A stretch of 7,163 nt of DNA from GCA-2686265 sp036010965 (GCA_036010965.1 DASCMO010000190.1:1-7163), one strand, 5' to 3'. Positions 1 through 6,405 are shown, counted from the stretch's first letter. The notes: a model not told the origin generated them from the letters alone. Numbers and translations are program-made.

Positions 1-68
1 CCCATTCGGAGGCTCCTGGCGACAGTCAGACCATGGCGGTGCCGAAGACGCGAATGCCATGAGGGCGT

Positions 69-84
69 TCGCGCCGGATCGCGA
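69..84. other. Small hairpin beside GTTC/GAAC, candidate oriIS end
   Basis: TCGCG (69-73) and CGCGA (80-84) form a 5-bp stem with a 6-base loop. It lies 16 bases past the stop codon of the IS91-type transposase and overlaps GTTC at 67-70 (GAAC on the transposase strand). IS91 elements carry short subterminal palindromes near oriIS and insert next to GAAC-like targets, so the position fits. A 5-bp GC-rich stem is common by chance in this sequence, and no T-run follows that would make it a terminator. Confidence 0.25.
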
Positions 85-100
85 CTGTGGGGACGGGGAA

Positions 101-808
101 TCAGTACGCGAACGTGAGCTGCGGTGGCGAACGTGGCGAGGCGAGCGTTGGAGGGTCTGCTGGTAGCCCCAGGTACTGCAGGATGCGGTGCACGACGGGG
201 CGGTGGGTGATTAGAGCGATCAGACGACGGCGCGAGCCGCAGGTCGGGCAGCACAGCACGTCGATCTTGAACACGCGGCGCAGCAACTCGGCCCACGAGT
301 AGCGGCTCGGAGGCGAGGAGGGCGAAGCGGAATCGGATGACTGGCTAGGGGTCGTGGCCGCAGAGGTGGCTCCGATCGGGGCGGGCGAGGAGTCGGGCCG
401 CTGGCAGGGAGAGCCGGGCACTGCATGGACTGCTGGCTCAACGGGTCCGCCTTCAGGGTATTGGCTCTCGGGACAGGGAGTCGGCACGACAAGGTCGCGC
501 CAGGAAGAGGCGGGCGCAAGTACTCCGTGGTAGGTGAGCCGGTGCTCGCGTGGATGGGGGACCAGGGCGGCGAGTCGTTCCAGGAAGACGAGCGGATCGA
601 ATACGATATGTGTTGTACCGTCGCGCCAGGGATGGCGGAGCTCGAGCAGGACGCGACCACGTTCGTCCAGCGAGAGCCGTTCGCTCGAGAGCGCGGGACG
701 ACAAACGTACCTTGCCAGATGCTCCAGCCGCTCGCGCTCGTCCGCCGCTACACGCACCTTCGCGTGCAGCGAGAACCCGTCGAGGCCGACCCATCTGGAG
801 GCACGGTC
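101..808 (-). pseudogene. IS91-family transposase, C-terminal fragment
   Basis: The open frame of 235 residues runs from just after an in-frame stop (809-811) to the TGA at 101-103. The nearest usable start is a GTG at 757, but homology continues upstream of it (GFSLHAKVRVAADERERLEH), so this is a 5'-truncated gene and not a small one. Recognisable family features, in order, are GFSLHAKV, the LARYVCRPAL motif (tyrosine at fragment residue 34), LRHPWRDGTTHIVFDPLVFL, RLTYHGVLAP, a low-complexity Pro/Ser linker, and a CPTCG motif in a short tail ending near the LQYLGLP helix. IS91-like transposases are HUH nucleases of about 400 residues or more. The N-terminal zinc finger and the HUH metal-binding motif are missing here. 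The residue four before the tyrosine is His (HLARY), as in single-tyrosine members, where classical IS91 has a Tyr pair. The truncation ends about 35 bases from the start of the next gene, which runs in the opposite direction. Confidence 0.88.
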
Positions 809-830
809 TCATAGACTGCCCCCCCAAACC

Positions 831-835
831 GAGGA
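831..835 (+). promoter_or_regulatory. Ribosome binding site of the beta-helix gene
   Basis: GAGGA is followed by 8 bases and then ATG at 844. This decides the start: the frame is open much further upstream, but only because it runs antisense to the transposase fragment, and that stretch is arginine-rich noise. Any promoter must lie within or against the IS remnant, since the remnant ends at about 810. Confidence 0.7.
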
Positions 836-843
836 CGGTATCA

Positions 844-2802
844 ATGTTGGCACTTACACTCTTCCTGAGCCTCGTCGGAACGACGTACTTCGTCGCTCCC
901 GACGGAGACGACGCGGCCTCTGGTCGAGCCTCCAGCCCGCTCCGGACGATCCGTCGAGCTCTCGAGGTCGCCGCCGGTCAACCGACGGCGACCATCGTCC
1001 TCCGTCCTGGCGAGTACGACATCGCTCGAACACTCGACATCACCGACGCGCACACAGGGCTCACGATCCGGGCGGCGAAACCGGGCACCGTGACCTTGCG
1101 CGGAGGCCTGCGCCTCACGGCCACGGCCTTCCGCGCCGTCACCGATGACCGAATCCTCCGCCGCCTGATCGATCCCGAGGCGCGCAAGCGCTTGCTGTCG
1201 GTGTCCCTGGCCCGACTCGGCTTGCGCGAGATCGACACACCGGTCGGGCGCGGGTTCCATCTGCCCCGCCGGCCCGGCCCTGTCGAGCTGTTCATCGCGG
1301 GCCAACCGATGACGATTGCGCGTTGGCCAAACGACGGGTTCATCAAGACCGGGAAGCTGACGAACGGGGACACCGATCATCCCACAATCGCGTTGGCGAC
1401 CGATCGCCTGAAGAACTGGCAAACAGCTGAGGAGCCCTGGGTATTCGGTTACTGGCGGTGGGACTGGGCCGACGAAAGCCTGCCGATACGCCTGATCGAC
1501 GCCGCCAAGCGTACGATCACTCTCGAGGGCAAGCACCGGTATGGCGTGCATGAGGGGCGCAAGTTCTGGGTGGAGAACCTACTCGAGGAGATCGACCGGG
1601 CGGGCGAATACTACGTCCACCGCTCCAGCGGCCTGCTGTTCCTGTATCCGCCCGAGGACTTCCGGGACGCCAAGATCGAGGTCTCGACGGTCACGGGACC
1701 GCTGATCCACATCCGTGGTGCGAAGCGTGTCACGCTGGAGGGGCTGATCATCGGTCCAACGCGTGGCACCGGCGTACGGGTCGATGGCGGCGAGAACATC
1801 ACGATCGCCGGATGCAGGGTCCAGAACGCCGGCCAGACCGGCGTGGTTCTCATGCACGGTACCGCCCATCGGCTCCAGTCCTGCGAGATCTTCAATACCG
1901 GCGAAGGTGGATCTGTGGTGACAGCCGGCACCCGCGCCACACTCACACCCGGCAAAGTCAGGGTCGACAACTGCCACTACAAGAACTTCAGCCGGCGGAC
2001 CATGACCTACCGGCCCGCGATCTCACTGAACGGCGTCGGCAATGTGATCACACACAATCTGATGGAGGACGCGCCGCACTCGGCGCTCATCTTCGGTGGC
2101 AACGACCACCTGATCGAGTTCAACGAGGTGCGCAAGGTGCTCACCAACACCGGAGACGGCGGGGCATTCTACACGGGACGCGACTGGTCCACGCGCGGCA
2201 CGATCATCCGGCACAACGCTTTCTACGACCTGGTCGGTATCGGCAAGTGGGAGAACGCGGTCTATATCGACGACATGGCGTGCGGCACTACGATCGAGGG
2301 CAACCTGTTCGTCAACTGTCACTGGGCGAGCCTGCTCGGCGGCGGACGTGACCTGAAGTTCGTCAACAACGTGGTCGTGGACAACAAGTTGGCAGTTCAC
2401 CTGGACGCGCGGATGCTCGGTTGGGCATCGTCGCACATGGAGCTGATGACTGAACGACTGGAGGCAATGCCGTACCGAGAGAAGCCGTGGCGCGACCGTT
2501 ACCCTGAGCTTCTGACGCTGTTGCAGGATGGCCCGGCAACGCCGAAACACAACCTATTGGAACGAAACCTCCTGGTGAACTCCGGACGGATCGACCAGGA
2601 CATAGCGCCCCAGGCACGCGCGCACGGCACGATCCGAAACAACTGGTCGACCGCTTCCGATCCGGGGTTCGTGGACATGGCGAAGCGGGACTTCAGGTTC
2701 AAGCCAAACGCGCTCGTCCTCGAGAAGATTCGCGGCTTCCAGGTCATTCCGATCGAGAAGATGGGACGCTATCCGGATCGATGGGTGAAGGAGTGGCGGT
2801 GA
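844..2802 (+). CDS. Secreted right-handed beta-helix protein, GH141-like layout
   Basis: Predicted protein of 652 residues. A very short hydrophobic N-terminus (MLALTLFLSLVG) leads straight into YFVAPDGDDAASG...PLRTIRRALE, the usual DUF1565-type opening of exported beta-helix proteins. Residues about 150-270 look like an inserted beta domain: ARWPND at 159-164, FGYW at 201-204, WVENLLEEID at 242-251 and GLLFLYPP at 263-270. Beta-helix coils follow from about 285 to 515, rich in GCRVQNAG- and HNAFYDL-type turns. Conserved-looking acidic and glycine motifs are TGDGGAFYTGRDW (436-448), VYIDDMACGTTIEGN (473-487), GGGRD (499-503) and HLDARMLGW (519-527). The C-terminus has DPGFVDMAKRDFRFKP (606-621). 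This order resembles GH141-related proteins; known GH141 members act on pectin-type and xylan substrates. Substrate and catalytic residues cannot be assigned here; D438, D447, D476 and D477 are candidates only. The gene is less GC-rich than those downstream and lies between transposase remnants, suggesting acquisition. The signal peptide is unusually short and lacks a charged n-region. Confidence 0.9.
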   Translation: MLALTLFLSLVGTTYFVAPDGDDAASGRASSPLRTIRRALEVAAGQPTATIVLRPGEYDIARTLDITDAHTGLTIRAAKPGTVTLRGGLRLTATAFRAVTDDRILRRLIDPEARKRLLSVSLARLGLREIDTPVGRGFHLPRRPGPVELFIAGQPMTIARWPNDGFIKTGKLTNGDTDHPTIALATDRLKNWQTAEEPWVFGYWRWDWADESLPIRLIDAAKRTITLEGKHRYGVHEGRKFWVENLLEEIDRAGEYYVHRSSGLLFLYPPEDFRDAKIEVSTVTGPLIHIRGAKRVTLEGLIIGPTRGTGVRVDGGENITIAGCRVQNAGQTGVVLMHGTAHRLQSCEIFNTGEGGSVVTAGTRATLTPGKVRVDNCHYKNFSRRTMTYRPAISLNGVGNVITHNLMEDAPHSALIFGGNDHLIEFNEVRKVLTNTGDGGAFYTGRDWSTRGTIIRHNAFYDLVGIGKWENAVYIDDMACGTTIEGNLFVNCHWASLLGGGRDLKFVNNVVVDNKLAVHLDARMLGWASSHMELMTERLEAMPYREKPWRDRYPELLTLLQDGPATPKHNLLERNLLVNSGRIDQDIAPQARAHGTIRNNWSTASDPGFVDMAKRDFRFKPNALVLEKIRGFQVIPIEKMGRYPDRWVKEWR

Positions 2803-3152
2803 ATCGGGACGTCGGTGCATCAGTCGCTGAACGCTCAGACCGTCGCTGTTGCTGGTCGGATCAGTTCTCGATCGCGTACGACGCCGATCGCCCGAGATCG
2901 ACCATCCGGTTCAGCATGTCGCACGCGGTTCGGGCTTTGATTTTCTGGGCATCGGCACCGCGAGACCTGGACGGATACGGTTCCGTGCGATGACAGGCTT
3001 CCGTGTTTTCAGACAGTTCGCCGAGTACGGTGGGCTACCGGCCCGCAACCGACGCATGCGCGTGGGGCCCAAGCATGTCTCGAGTTTCCCTGGCGATGAT
3101 CTGGCGTCGGCGTTCGCGCGCGCCCTATGTGAGGAGCGCGCGACATCACTCA
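2803..3152. other. Junction region between beta-helix gene and TPR fragment
   Basis: There is no intact gene in these 350 bases. The only part with a protein-like reading is the possible transposase tail at 2861-3034 on the minus strand. The plus-strand frames here have no family resemblance. Composition changes from the moderate-GC style of the left half to the very GC-rich style of the right half at about 3110-3150, which is also where readable TPR sequence starts. I read this as a rearrangement scar. No convincing terminator follows the stop codon at 2800-2802. Confidence 0.5.
2861..3034 (-). pseudogene. Possible DDE transposase C-terminal tail
   Basis: A 57-residue frame lies between a TAG at 3035-3037 and the TGA at 2861-2863. 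Its second half reads AQKIKARTACDMLNRMVDLG and ends SASYAIEN. From memory this matches the closing helix of IS4/ISAs1-like DDE transposases ('K.K.RT.C.MLNRM.DLG.P.SY'), which end with exactly this kind of short tail. The same frame continues upstream past the TAG for about 30 codons (RERRRQIIARETRDMLGPH) before another stop, so the fragment may be slightly longer and decayed. There is no catalytic DDE residue, no inverted repeat and no start codon of note. The family call is from motif memory only. Confidence 0.4.
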
Positions 3153-3383
3153 GGCTTCCTGTACACCGAGCGCCACGAGCGCGCGCGCGAGACCTTCGGC
3201 GAGGCCTTGGAGATCAACGGTAAGTACCTGCCCGCCCTGTTCGGCCTGGCCCAGGCGCACCTCGCCGGGGGGAACGCGGCCTCCGCGCGCCAGCGTCTCG
3301 AGGAGCTCCTCGGCCTGTGGCAGGGCGGTGAGGATCCGATCATCTCCCAGGCGCGCCAGCTCCTGTCCACCTTGCCGCGCTGA
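3003..3383 (+). pseudogene. TPR-repeat protein, C-terminal remnant
   Basis: The recognisable part starts at about 3153 and gives about 76 residues: a tetratricopeptide hairpin (RARETFGEALEINGKYLPAL) followed by a second helical pair (LFGLAQAHLAGGNAASARQR), LEELLGLW, and a last helix ending LLSTLPR. TPR domains are protein-protein interaction scaffolds, and the partner is unknown. The frame stays open upstream to an ATG at 3003 (another ATG at 3075), but those 50 codons are Arg/Ser-rich and not TPR-like. The original N-terminal part seems to have been replaced by unrelated DNA at about 3150. The stop is 15 bases before the GTG of the next gene, so the two were probably one operon. A short expressed protein from the 3003 or 3075 ATG cannot be excluded. 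Confidence 0.6.
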
Positions 3384-3398
3384 TCGCCGCGCCTCACC

Positions 3399-4241
3399 GT
3401 GACCGCGCTCATCGAGACCGTCGCCTCCGCGCTCGGGGGAAGACACCTCGGTCTCGGCGCGCTGCCCCTCGCCCTCGCGGCGGCGTGCTCCGCTGCGGGC
3501 GAAGCGGCTCCGGCGGCCCTGCCGCGCGCTCATTCCCACAACGATTACCTGCGCGAGCGGCCGCTGTTCGACGCTCTCGACGCGGGCTTCTGCAATGTCG
3601 AGGCGGACGTGTTCGCCGTCGACGGCGCGCTGCTCGTGGCCCACGGCTGGAGGGGGTTGAGGGCCGAGCGCGACTTCGAGAGCCTCTACCTCGCGCCGCT
3701 GTTCGAGCGCCACCGCACCCTGGGCGCGATCCACGCCGGATGCGACGCTGGCTTCACCCTACTGGTCGACATCAAGGCCGATGCCGAGGGCGCCTACGCC
3801 CTGCTGCGTGAGATCCTCGCGCCATACCGCGCGATGTTGACGCGCCTCGAGGGCGGCGAGGTCGTCCGCTCCTCGGTGACGGTGATCCTGTCGGGGAGTC
3901 GGCCGCGCGCGACCCTCGCCGCCGAGAGCGACCGCCTCGTCTTCATGGACGGGAGGCTCGCCGACCTCGCGGGCGAGGCGGCCGCCGGGGCCGAGCTGAT
4001 CCCGCTGGTCAGCGACAGCTTCCCGCGCGTGTTCCGCTGGCGCGGGAGCGGGCCCTTCCCGAAAGCGGAGCGCGCACGGCTCGCGGAGCTCGTCGCCCTC
4101 GCCCACCAGTCGGGCCGGCGCCTGCGTTTCTGGGCGGTGCCCGGCGGCGAGGCGGGCTGGAGAGCGCTCGCCGCGGCCGGCGTGGACCTGATCGGCACGG
4201 ACGATCCCCAGCGCCTCGCGCGCTTCTTGCGCGGCGAGTGA
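3399..4241 (+). CDS. GDPD/PI-PLC-like phosphodiesterase, secreted or lipoprotein
   Basis: 280 residues from a GTG start. After an N-terminal hydrophobic stretch (LGLGALPLALAAAC, residues 17-30) the mature part opens with HSHNDY (45-50), then FDALDAGFCNVEADVFAVDG (57-76) and LLVAHGW (78-84). This is the active-site layout of the GDPD/PI-PLC-like TIM-barrel family, with a metal pair at E68 and D70 and catalytic histidines near H45/H47 and H82. LLVDIKAD (121-128), RFWAVPG (243-249) and VDLIGTDDP (262-270) are later barrel strands. Such enzymes cleave glycerophosphodiesters or related phosphodiesters, and substrates are unproven for this bacterial branch. The cysteine at 30 could be a lipidation site, but the position three before it is Ala where Leu is preferred, so plain signal peptidase I cleavage is equally possible. 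No clear Shine-Dalgarno precedes the GTG, which suggests coupling to the TPR frame ending 15 bases before. The start is the least certain part. Confidence 0.85.
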   Translation: MTALIETVASALGGRHLGLGALPLALAAACSAAGEAAPAALPRAHSHNDYLRERPLFDALDAGFCNVEADVFAVDGALLVAHGWRGLRAERDFESLYLAPLFERHRTLGAIHAGCDAGFTLLVDIKADAEGAYALLREILAPYRAMLTRLEGGEVVRSSVTVILSGSRPRATLAAESDRLVFMDGRLADLAGEAAAGAELIPLVSDSFPRVFRWRGSGPFPKAERARLAELVALAHQSGRRLRFWAVPGGEAGWRALAAAGVDLIGTDDPQRLARFLRGE

Positions 4242-4275
4242 CTCCGCACGCGCTCCCCGCCGCGGTGCGGACACG

Positions 4276-4308
4276 CTGGCGGCCGCCAGGAGCGCCCTCG
4301 ACGGCGCT
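4276..4308. other. Two adjacent stem-loops in the intergenic gap
   Basis: CTGGCGGCCGCCAG (4276-4289) is a perfect 14-base palindrome able to form a 5-bp stem with a GGCC loop. Directly after it AGCGCC (4291-4296) pairs with GGCGCT (4303-4308) around a 6-base loop. They occupy the 117-base gap between the phosphodiesterase stop and the C45 gene start. No T-run follows, so an intrinsic terminator of classical form is not supported. They could stabilise the upstream mRNA 3' end, act in Rho-type termination, or be a protein-binding palindrome. Confidence 0.35.
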
Positions 4309-4342
4309 CGCGCTCCCCGAGCAGACGCGCTCGCGGGCGGAG

Positions 4343-4351
4343 TGCTACGCT
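4343..4351 (+). promoter_or_regulatory. Possible extended -10 for leaderless C45 gene
   Basis: TGCTACGCT matches an extended -10 (TGn then TACGCT at 4346-4351). The last T is 7 bases before the ATG at 4359, so transcription would start at or next to the start codon. No Shine-Dalgarno sequence is present just upstream of this ATG, which agrees with a leaderless message. No good -35 box is seen at the expected spacing. Confidence 0.4.
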
Positions 4352-4358
4352 GGTCGGC

Positions 4359-6359
4359 ATGAAACGCCTCCTCCTCGCACGCACGCTGCCGCTGCTCTTG
4401 CTTCCCCTGCTCGCCACGGCGCCCGCGGCGACCCAGACCGTCGCACCCGCCGCGGCCGAGGCCGCGCCGAGCGCCACCGACGAGCGCACGCCGCTCGAGG
4501 TCTTCAACGCCGCCCTGGAGACCTGGGCGGAGGTGGTGGAGCCGGCCGCCGACGAGCCGATCCGCTGCCTGACGGGCGGCCTGCACCTCGTCGCCTCCGA
4601 CCTGCTGCCCGAGGAGATCGGCGAGCGGCGCATGAGCTTCGCCTGGCAGGCGCCCGACCACCTGCGCCTGGACATCCCGATCGGCGGGGACACCTACTCG
4701 ATCGGGCGCGCGGGCGAGGAGCTGTGGATCCACGCACCGGCCACCCGTTTCGGCGCCATCGGGCGCAGCGCAGTGGCGCGCTTCAGCGCGACGCCCGACG
4801 ACTTGGACGCGACGAGCTTGGCGCCGGTGAGCCTGCCGATCGAGCGCGAGCAGCTCGCCTTGGCGGCTGTGTTCCTGGAGGTCGAGGCCGGAGAGCCTGT
4901 CGCGCAGGGGCACTCGCTCCTGCTCACGCCGACGCCGGCGGCGCTCTCTCTGGGCGTCCCCGAGGGCGAGCTCGAGCTGTGGCTCACAGACGACCTCCTG
5001 CCCGCGCGCGTGCGCTGGATCGACGACGACGGAGACGCTCTCGAGGTCGCCTTCGAGGGCCTGAGCTTCAGCGCGCCGCCGAGCTCCGAGAGCTGGGATC
5101 TCACCCCCGGCCCGGACGACACGATCGAGATCGTGGCCCTCTCGCACCTGACGCGCTTCGTCGGCTCCCTCATCGGTATCTTCGGCGACACGCTCCCCAC
5201 CCTCGGCCCCGCGACGGGCTCCAAGCGCGTGCTCGCACGCTCGGGCGCGGGACGCCTGGAGGAGATCGACGGCACGCGCGTGTTGTTCCTCGAGGGCACT
5301 CCCGAGGAGATAGGCCGTCAGCACGGCGAACTGCTGCGCGAAGAAGCACGGCATCTCGTCGAACGGATCGTGTTCGGCTTCGGCATCGGCAGCTCCTTCG
5401 CCGAGGGCCGCTGGTTCCTGGGCGAGCTCGAGGAGGCCCTCTCGCGCGTCCTGCCCTTCACCGACGAGCGCTACCTGCGCGAGATGGACGCCATGGCCGA
5501 CGCCGTGGGCCTCTCCCGCGAGGAGGTGCGCCTGGCGAACTTCTTCCCCGAGCTCTTCCACTGCAGCGGCTTCGCCCTGTTCGGCGAGGCGACCGCTGAC
5601 GGAACGCTCTACCACGGGCGCGTGCTCGATTACCTGCGCGGTGTCGGCCTCGAGCAGAACGCGGTGGTGATGGTCATCCGCCCCGACGAGGGTCACGCCT
5701 GGGTGAACGTCGGCTACGCCGGATTCACGGGGACGGTCACGGCGATGAACGAGCGCCAGATCGGCCTAGGCGAGATGGGCGGCCGGGGCGAGGGCGACTG
5801 GGACGGCAAGCCGATGGCCCAGCTCATGCGCGAGGTGATGGAGAAGGCCGACTCCCTCGATGACGTGATCGAGATCATGGGTGGTAGCGCCCGCACCTGC
5901 GAGTACTACTACGTCGCCTCCGACGGGAAGACCAACGACGCCATCGGCATCGCGGCGACGCCCGAGGTCTTCGAGGTCATCCGCCCCGGCCAGTTCCACG
6001 AGCAGCTCGCACGCCCGGTGCGCGACTGCGTGCTGATGTCAGCCGGTGGCCGTTACGAGACCCTGGTCGACCGCGCCGAAGCCGGCTACGGCAAGTTCGA
6101 CGCGACTAGCGCCATGGCCCTGATGGAGAGTCCGGTGTGCATGACCTCGAACATCCACTCAGTCCTCTTCGCCCCGGCGAGCCTGGACTTCTGGGTCGCC
6201 AACGCCGACGACGCGAACCCGGCCGCCCACACGCGGTACACGCACTACAACCTGACTCAGCTGCTCGAATCCGGCCCGCCCGAGCCCGCGTCCGAGTCTC
6301 CCGGGGTCGGAACACGTTCAAGTTCGGCGCTCCGATCCGAGCGGCGCGGAATCCGCTGA
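4359..6359 (+). CDS. Exported LolA-like/C45 autoproteolytic acylhydrolase fusion
   Basis: 666 residues. The signal peptide is residues 1 to about 25 (MKRLLLARTLPLLLLPLLAT, cleavage near APAA). Residues about 43-260 resemble the LolA-type lipid-binding fold: an N-terminal helix (VFNAALETWAEVV), then a strand-rich region with FAWQAPDHLRLDIP (95-108), GRAGEELWIHAP (116-127) and LTDDLLPARVRWIDDDGD (209-226). Residues about 295-637 are a C45 (acyl-CoA:6-aminopenicillanate acyltransferase-like) Ntn-hydrolase domain: LEGTPEEIGRQHGELL (311-326), a helical linker, FFPELFHCSGFALFG (395-409), YHGRVLDY (418-425), GFTGTVTAMNERQIGL (455-470), and the end motif SNIHSVLFAPASLDFWVAN (597-615). Cys402, after His401, is the expected autoproteolysis and nucleophile residue. 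C45 enzymes cleave or transfer acyl groups on amides, and the natural substrate is unknown here. The last 30 residues are Ser/Arg-rich and look unstructured. The gene probably has its own promoter. Confidence 0.88.
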   Translation: MKRLLLARTLPLLLLPLLATAPAATQTVAPAAAEAAPSATDERTPLEVFNAALETWAEVVEPAADEPIRCLTGGLHLVASDLLPEEIGERRMSFAWQAPDHLRLDIPIGGDTYSIGRAGEELWIHAPATRFGAIGRSAVARFSATPDDLDATSLAPVSLPIEREQLALAAVFLEVEAGEPVAQGHSLLLTPTPAALSLGVPEGELELWLTDDLLPARVRWIDDDGDALEVAFEGLSFSAPPSSESWDLTPGPDDTIEIVALSHLTRFVGSLIGIFGDTLPTLGPATGSKRVLARSGAGRLEEIDGTRVLFLEGTPEEIGRQHGELLREEARHLVERIVFGFGIGSSFAEGRWFLGELEEALSRVLPFTDERYLREMDAMADAVGLSREEVRLANFFPELFHCSGFALFGEATADGTLYHGRVLDYLRGVGLEQNAVVMVIRPDEGHAWVNVGYAGFTGTVTAMNERQIGLGEMGGRGEGDWDGKPMAQLMREVMEKADSLDDVIEIMGGSARTCEYYYVASDGKTNDAIGIAATPEVFEVIRPGQFHEQLARPVRDCVLMSAGGRYETLVDRAEAGYGKFDATSAMALMESPVCMTSNIHSVLFAPASLDFWVANADDANPAAHTRYTHYNLTQLLESGPPEPASESPGVGTRSSSALRSERRGIR

Positions 6360-6392
6360 TTCCATCTTGAAACCCCTTCCCGGCAAGCCGAT

Positions 6393-6397
6393 GAGGG
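6393..6397 (+). promoter_or_regulatory. Ribosome binding site deciding the 6406 start
   Basis: GAGGG is 8 bases before the ATG at 6406. Two earlier in-frame ATGs exist (6367 and 6391), but neither has such a site, and only the 6406 start places a standard signal peptide at the very N-terminus. The site lies in a small inverted repeat (GAGGG T CCCTC, 6393-6403), which is too tight to fold as a hairpin. Confidence 0.6.
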
Positions 6398-6405
6398 TCC
6401 CTCTC

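Larger units (their letters stand above)
67..830 (-). mobile_element. IS91-family element remnant (approximate bounds)
   Basis: The span holds the surviving transposase part and, past its stop codon, a hairpin next to GTTC (GAAC on the coding strand). IS91-family elements move by rolling-circle transposition, carry no terminal inverted repeats, make no target duplication and favour GAAC-type targets. Ends therefore cannot be fixed by repeats, and both bounds here are estimates. The right bound is where transposase reading stops (809-811) and the ribosome binding site of the next gene begins (831). A run of seven C at 819-825 lies in that short gap. The element is inactive as it stands because the N-terminal half of its only gene is gone. 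Confidence 0.5.

Noticed and set aside
550..843. Upstream extension of the beta-helix gene by 98 codons
   Set aside because: It runs antisense through the IS91 transposase, is arginine-rich, and the ribosome binding site at 831-835 supports ATG 844.
841..1551. Minus-strand frame of 236 codons opposite the beta-helix gene
   Set aside because: No motifs, and fully covered by the better-supported plus-strand gene. The same applies to minus frames at 1579-1977 and 2023-2550.
2803..2860. Transcription terminator after the beta-helix gene
   Set aside because: No stem followed by a T-run could be found.
2849..3223. Plus-strand frame containing SGFDFLGIG, which recalls the FDFLG motif of group II intron reverse transcriptases
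   Set aside because: Only one short motif matches. No YADD or other RT blocks occur nearby, and the frame runs on into the TPR region out of frame.
4238..5599. Plus-strand 453-codon open frame overlapping the C45 gene
   Set aside because: Arg/Ala/Pro/Gly-rich translation with no recognisable motif; a frame shadow of the C45 gene.
3759..5696. Very long minus-strand open frame (645 codons) across the phosphodiesterase and C45 genes
   Set aside because: It is antisense to two genes with clear family motifs. Its composition (Ala/Arg/Glu/Gly-rich, no domains) is the usual mirror of GC-rich codons.
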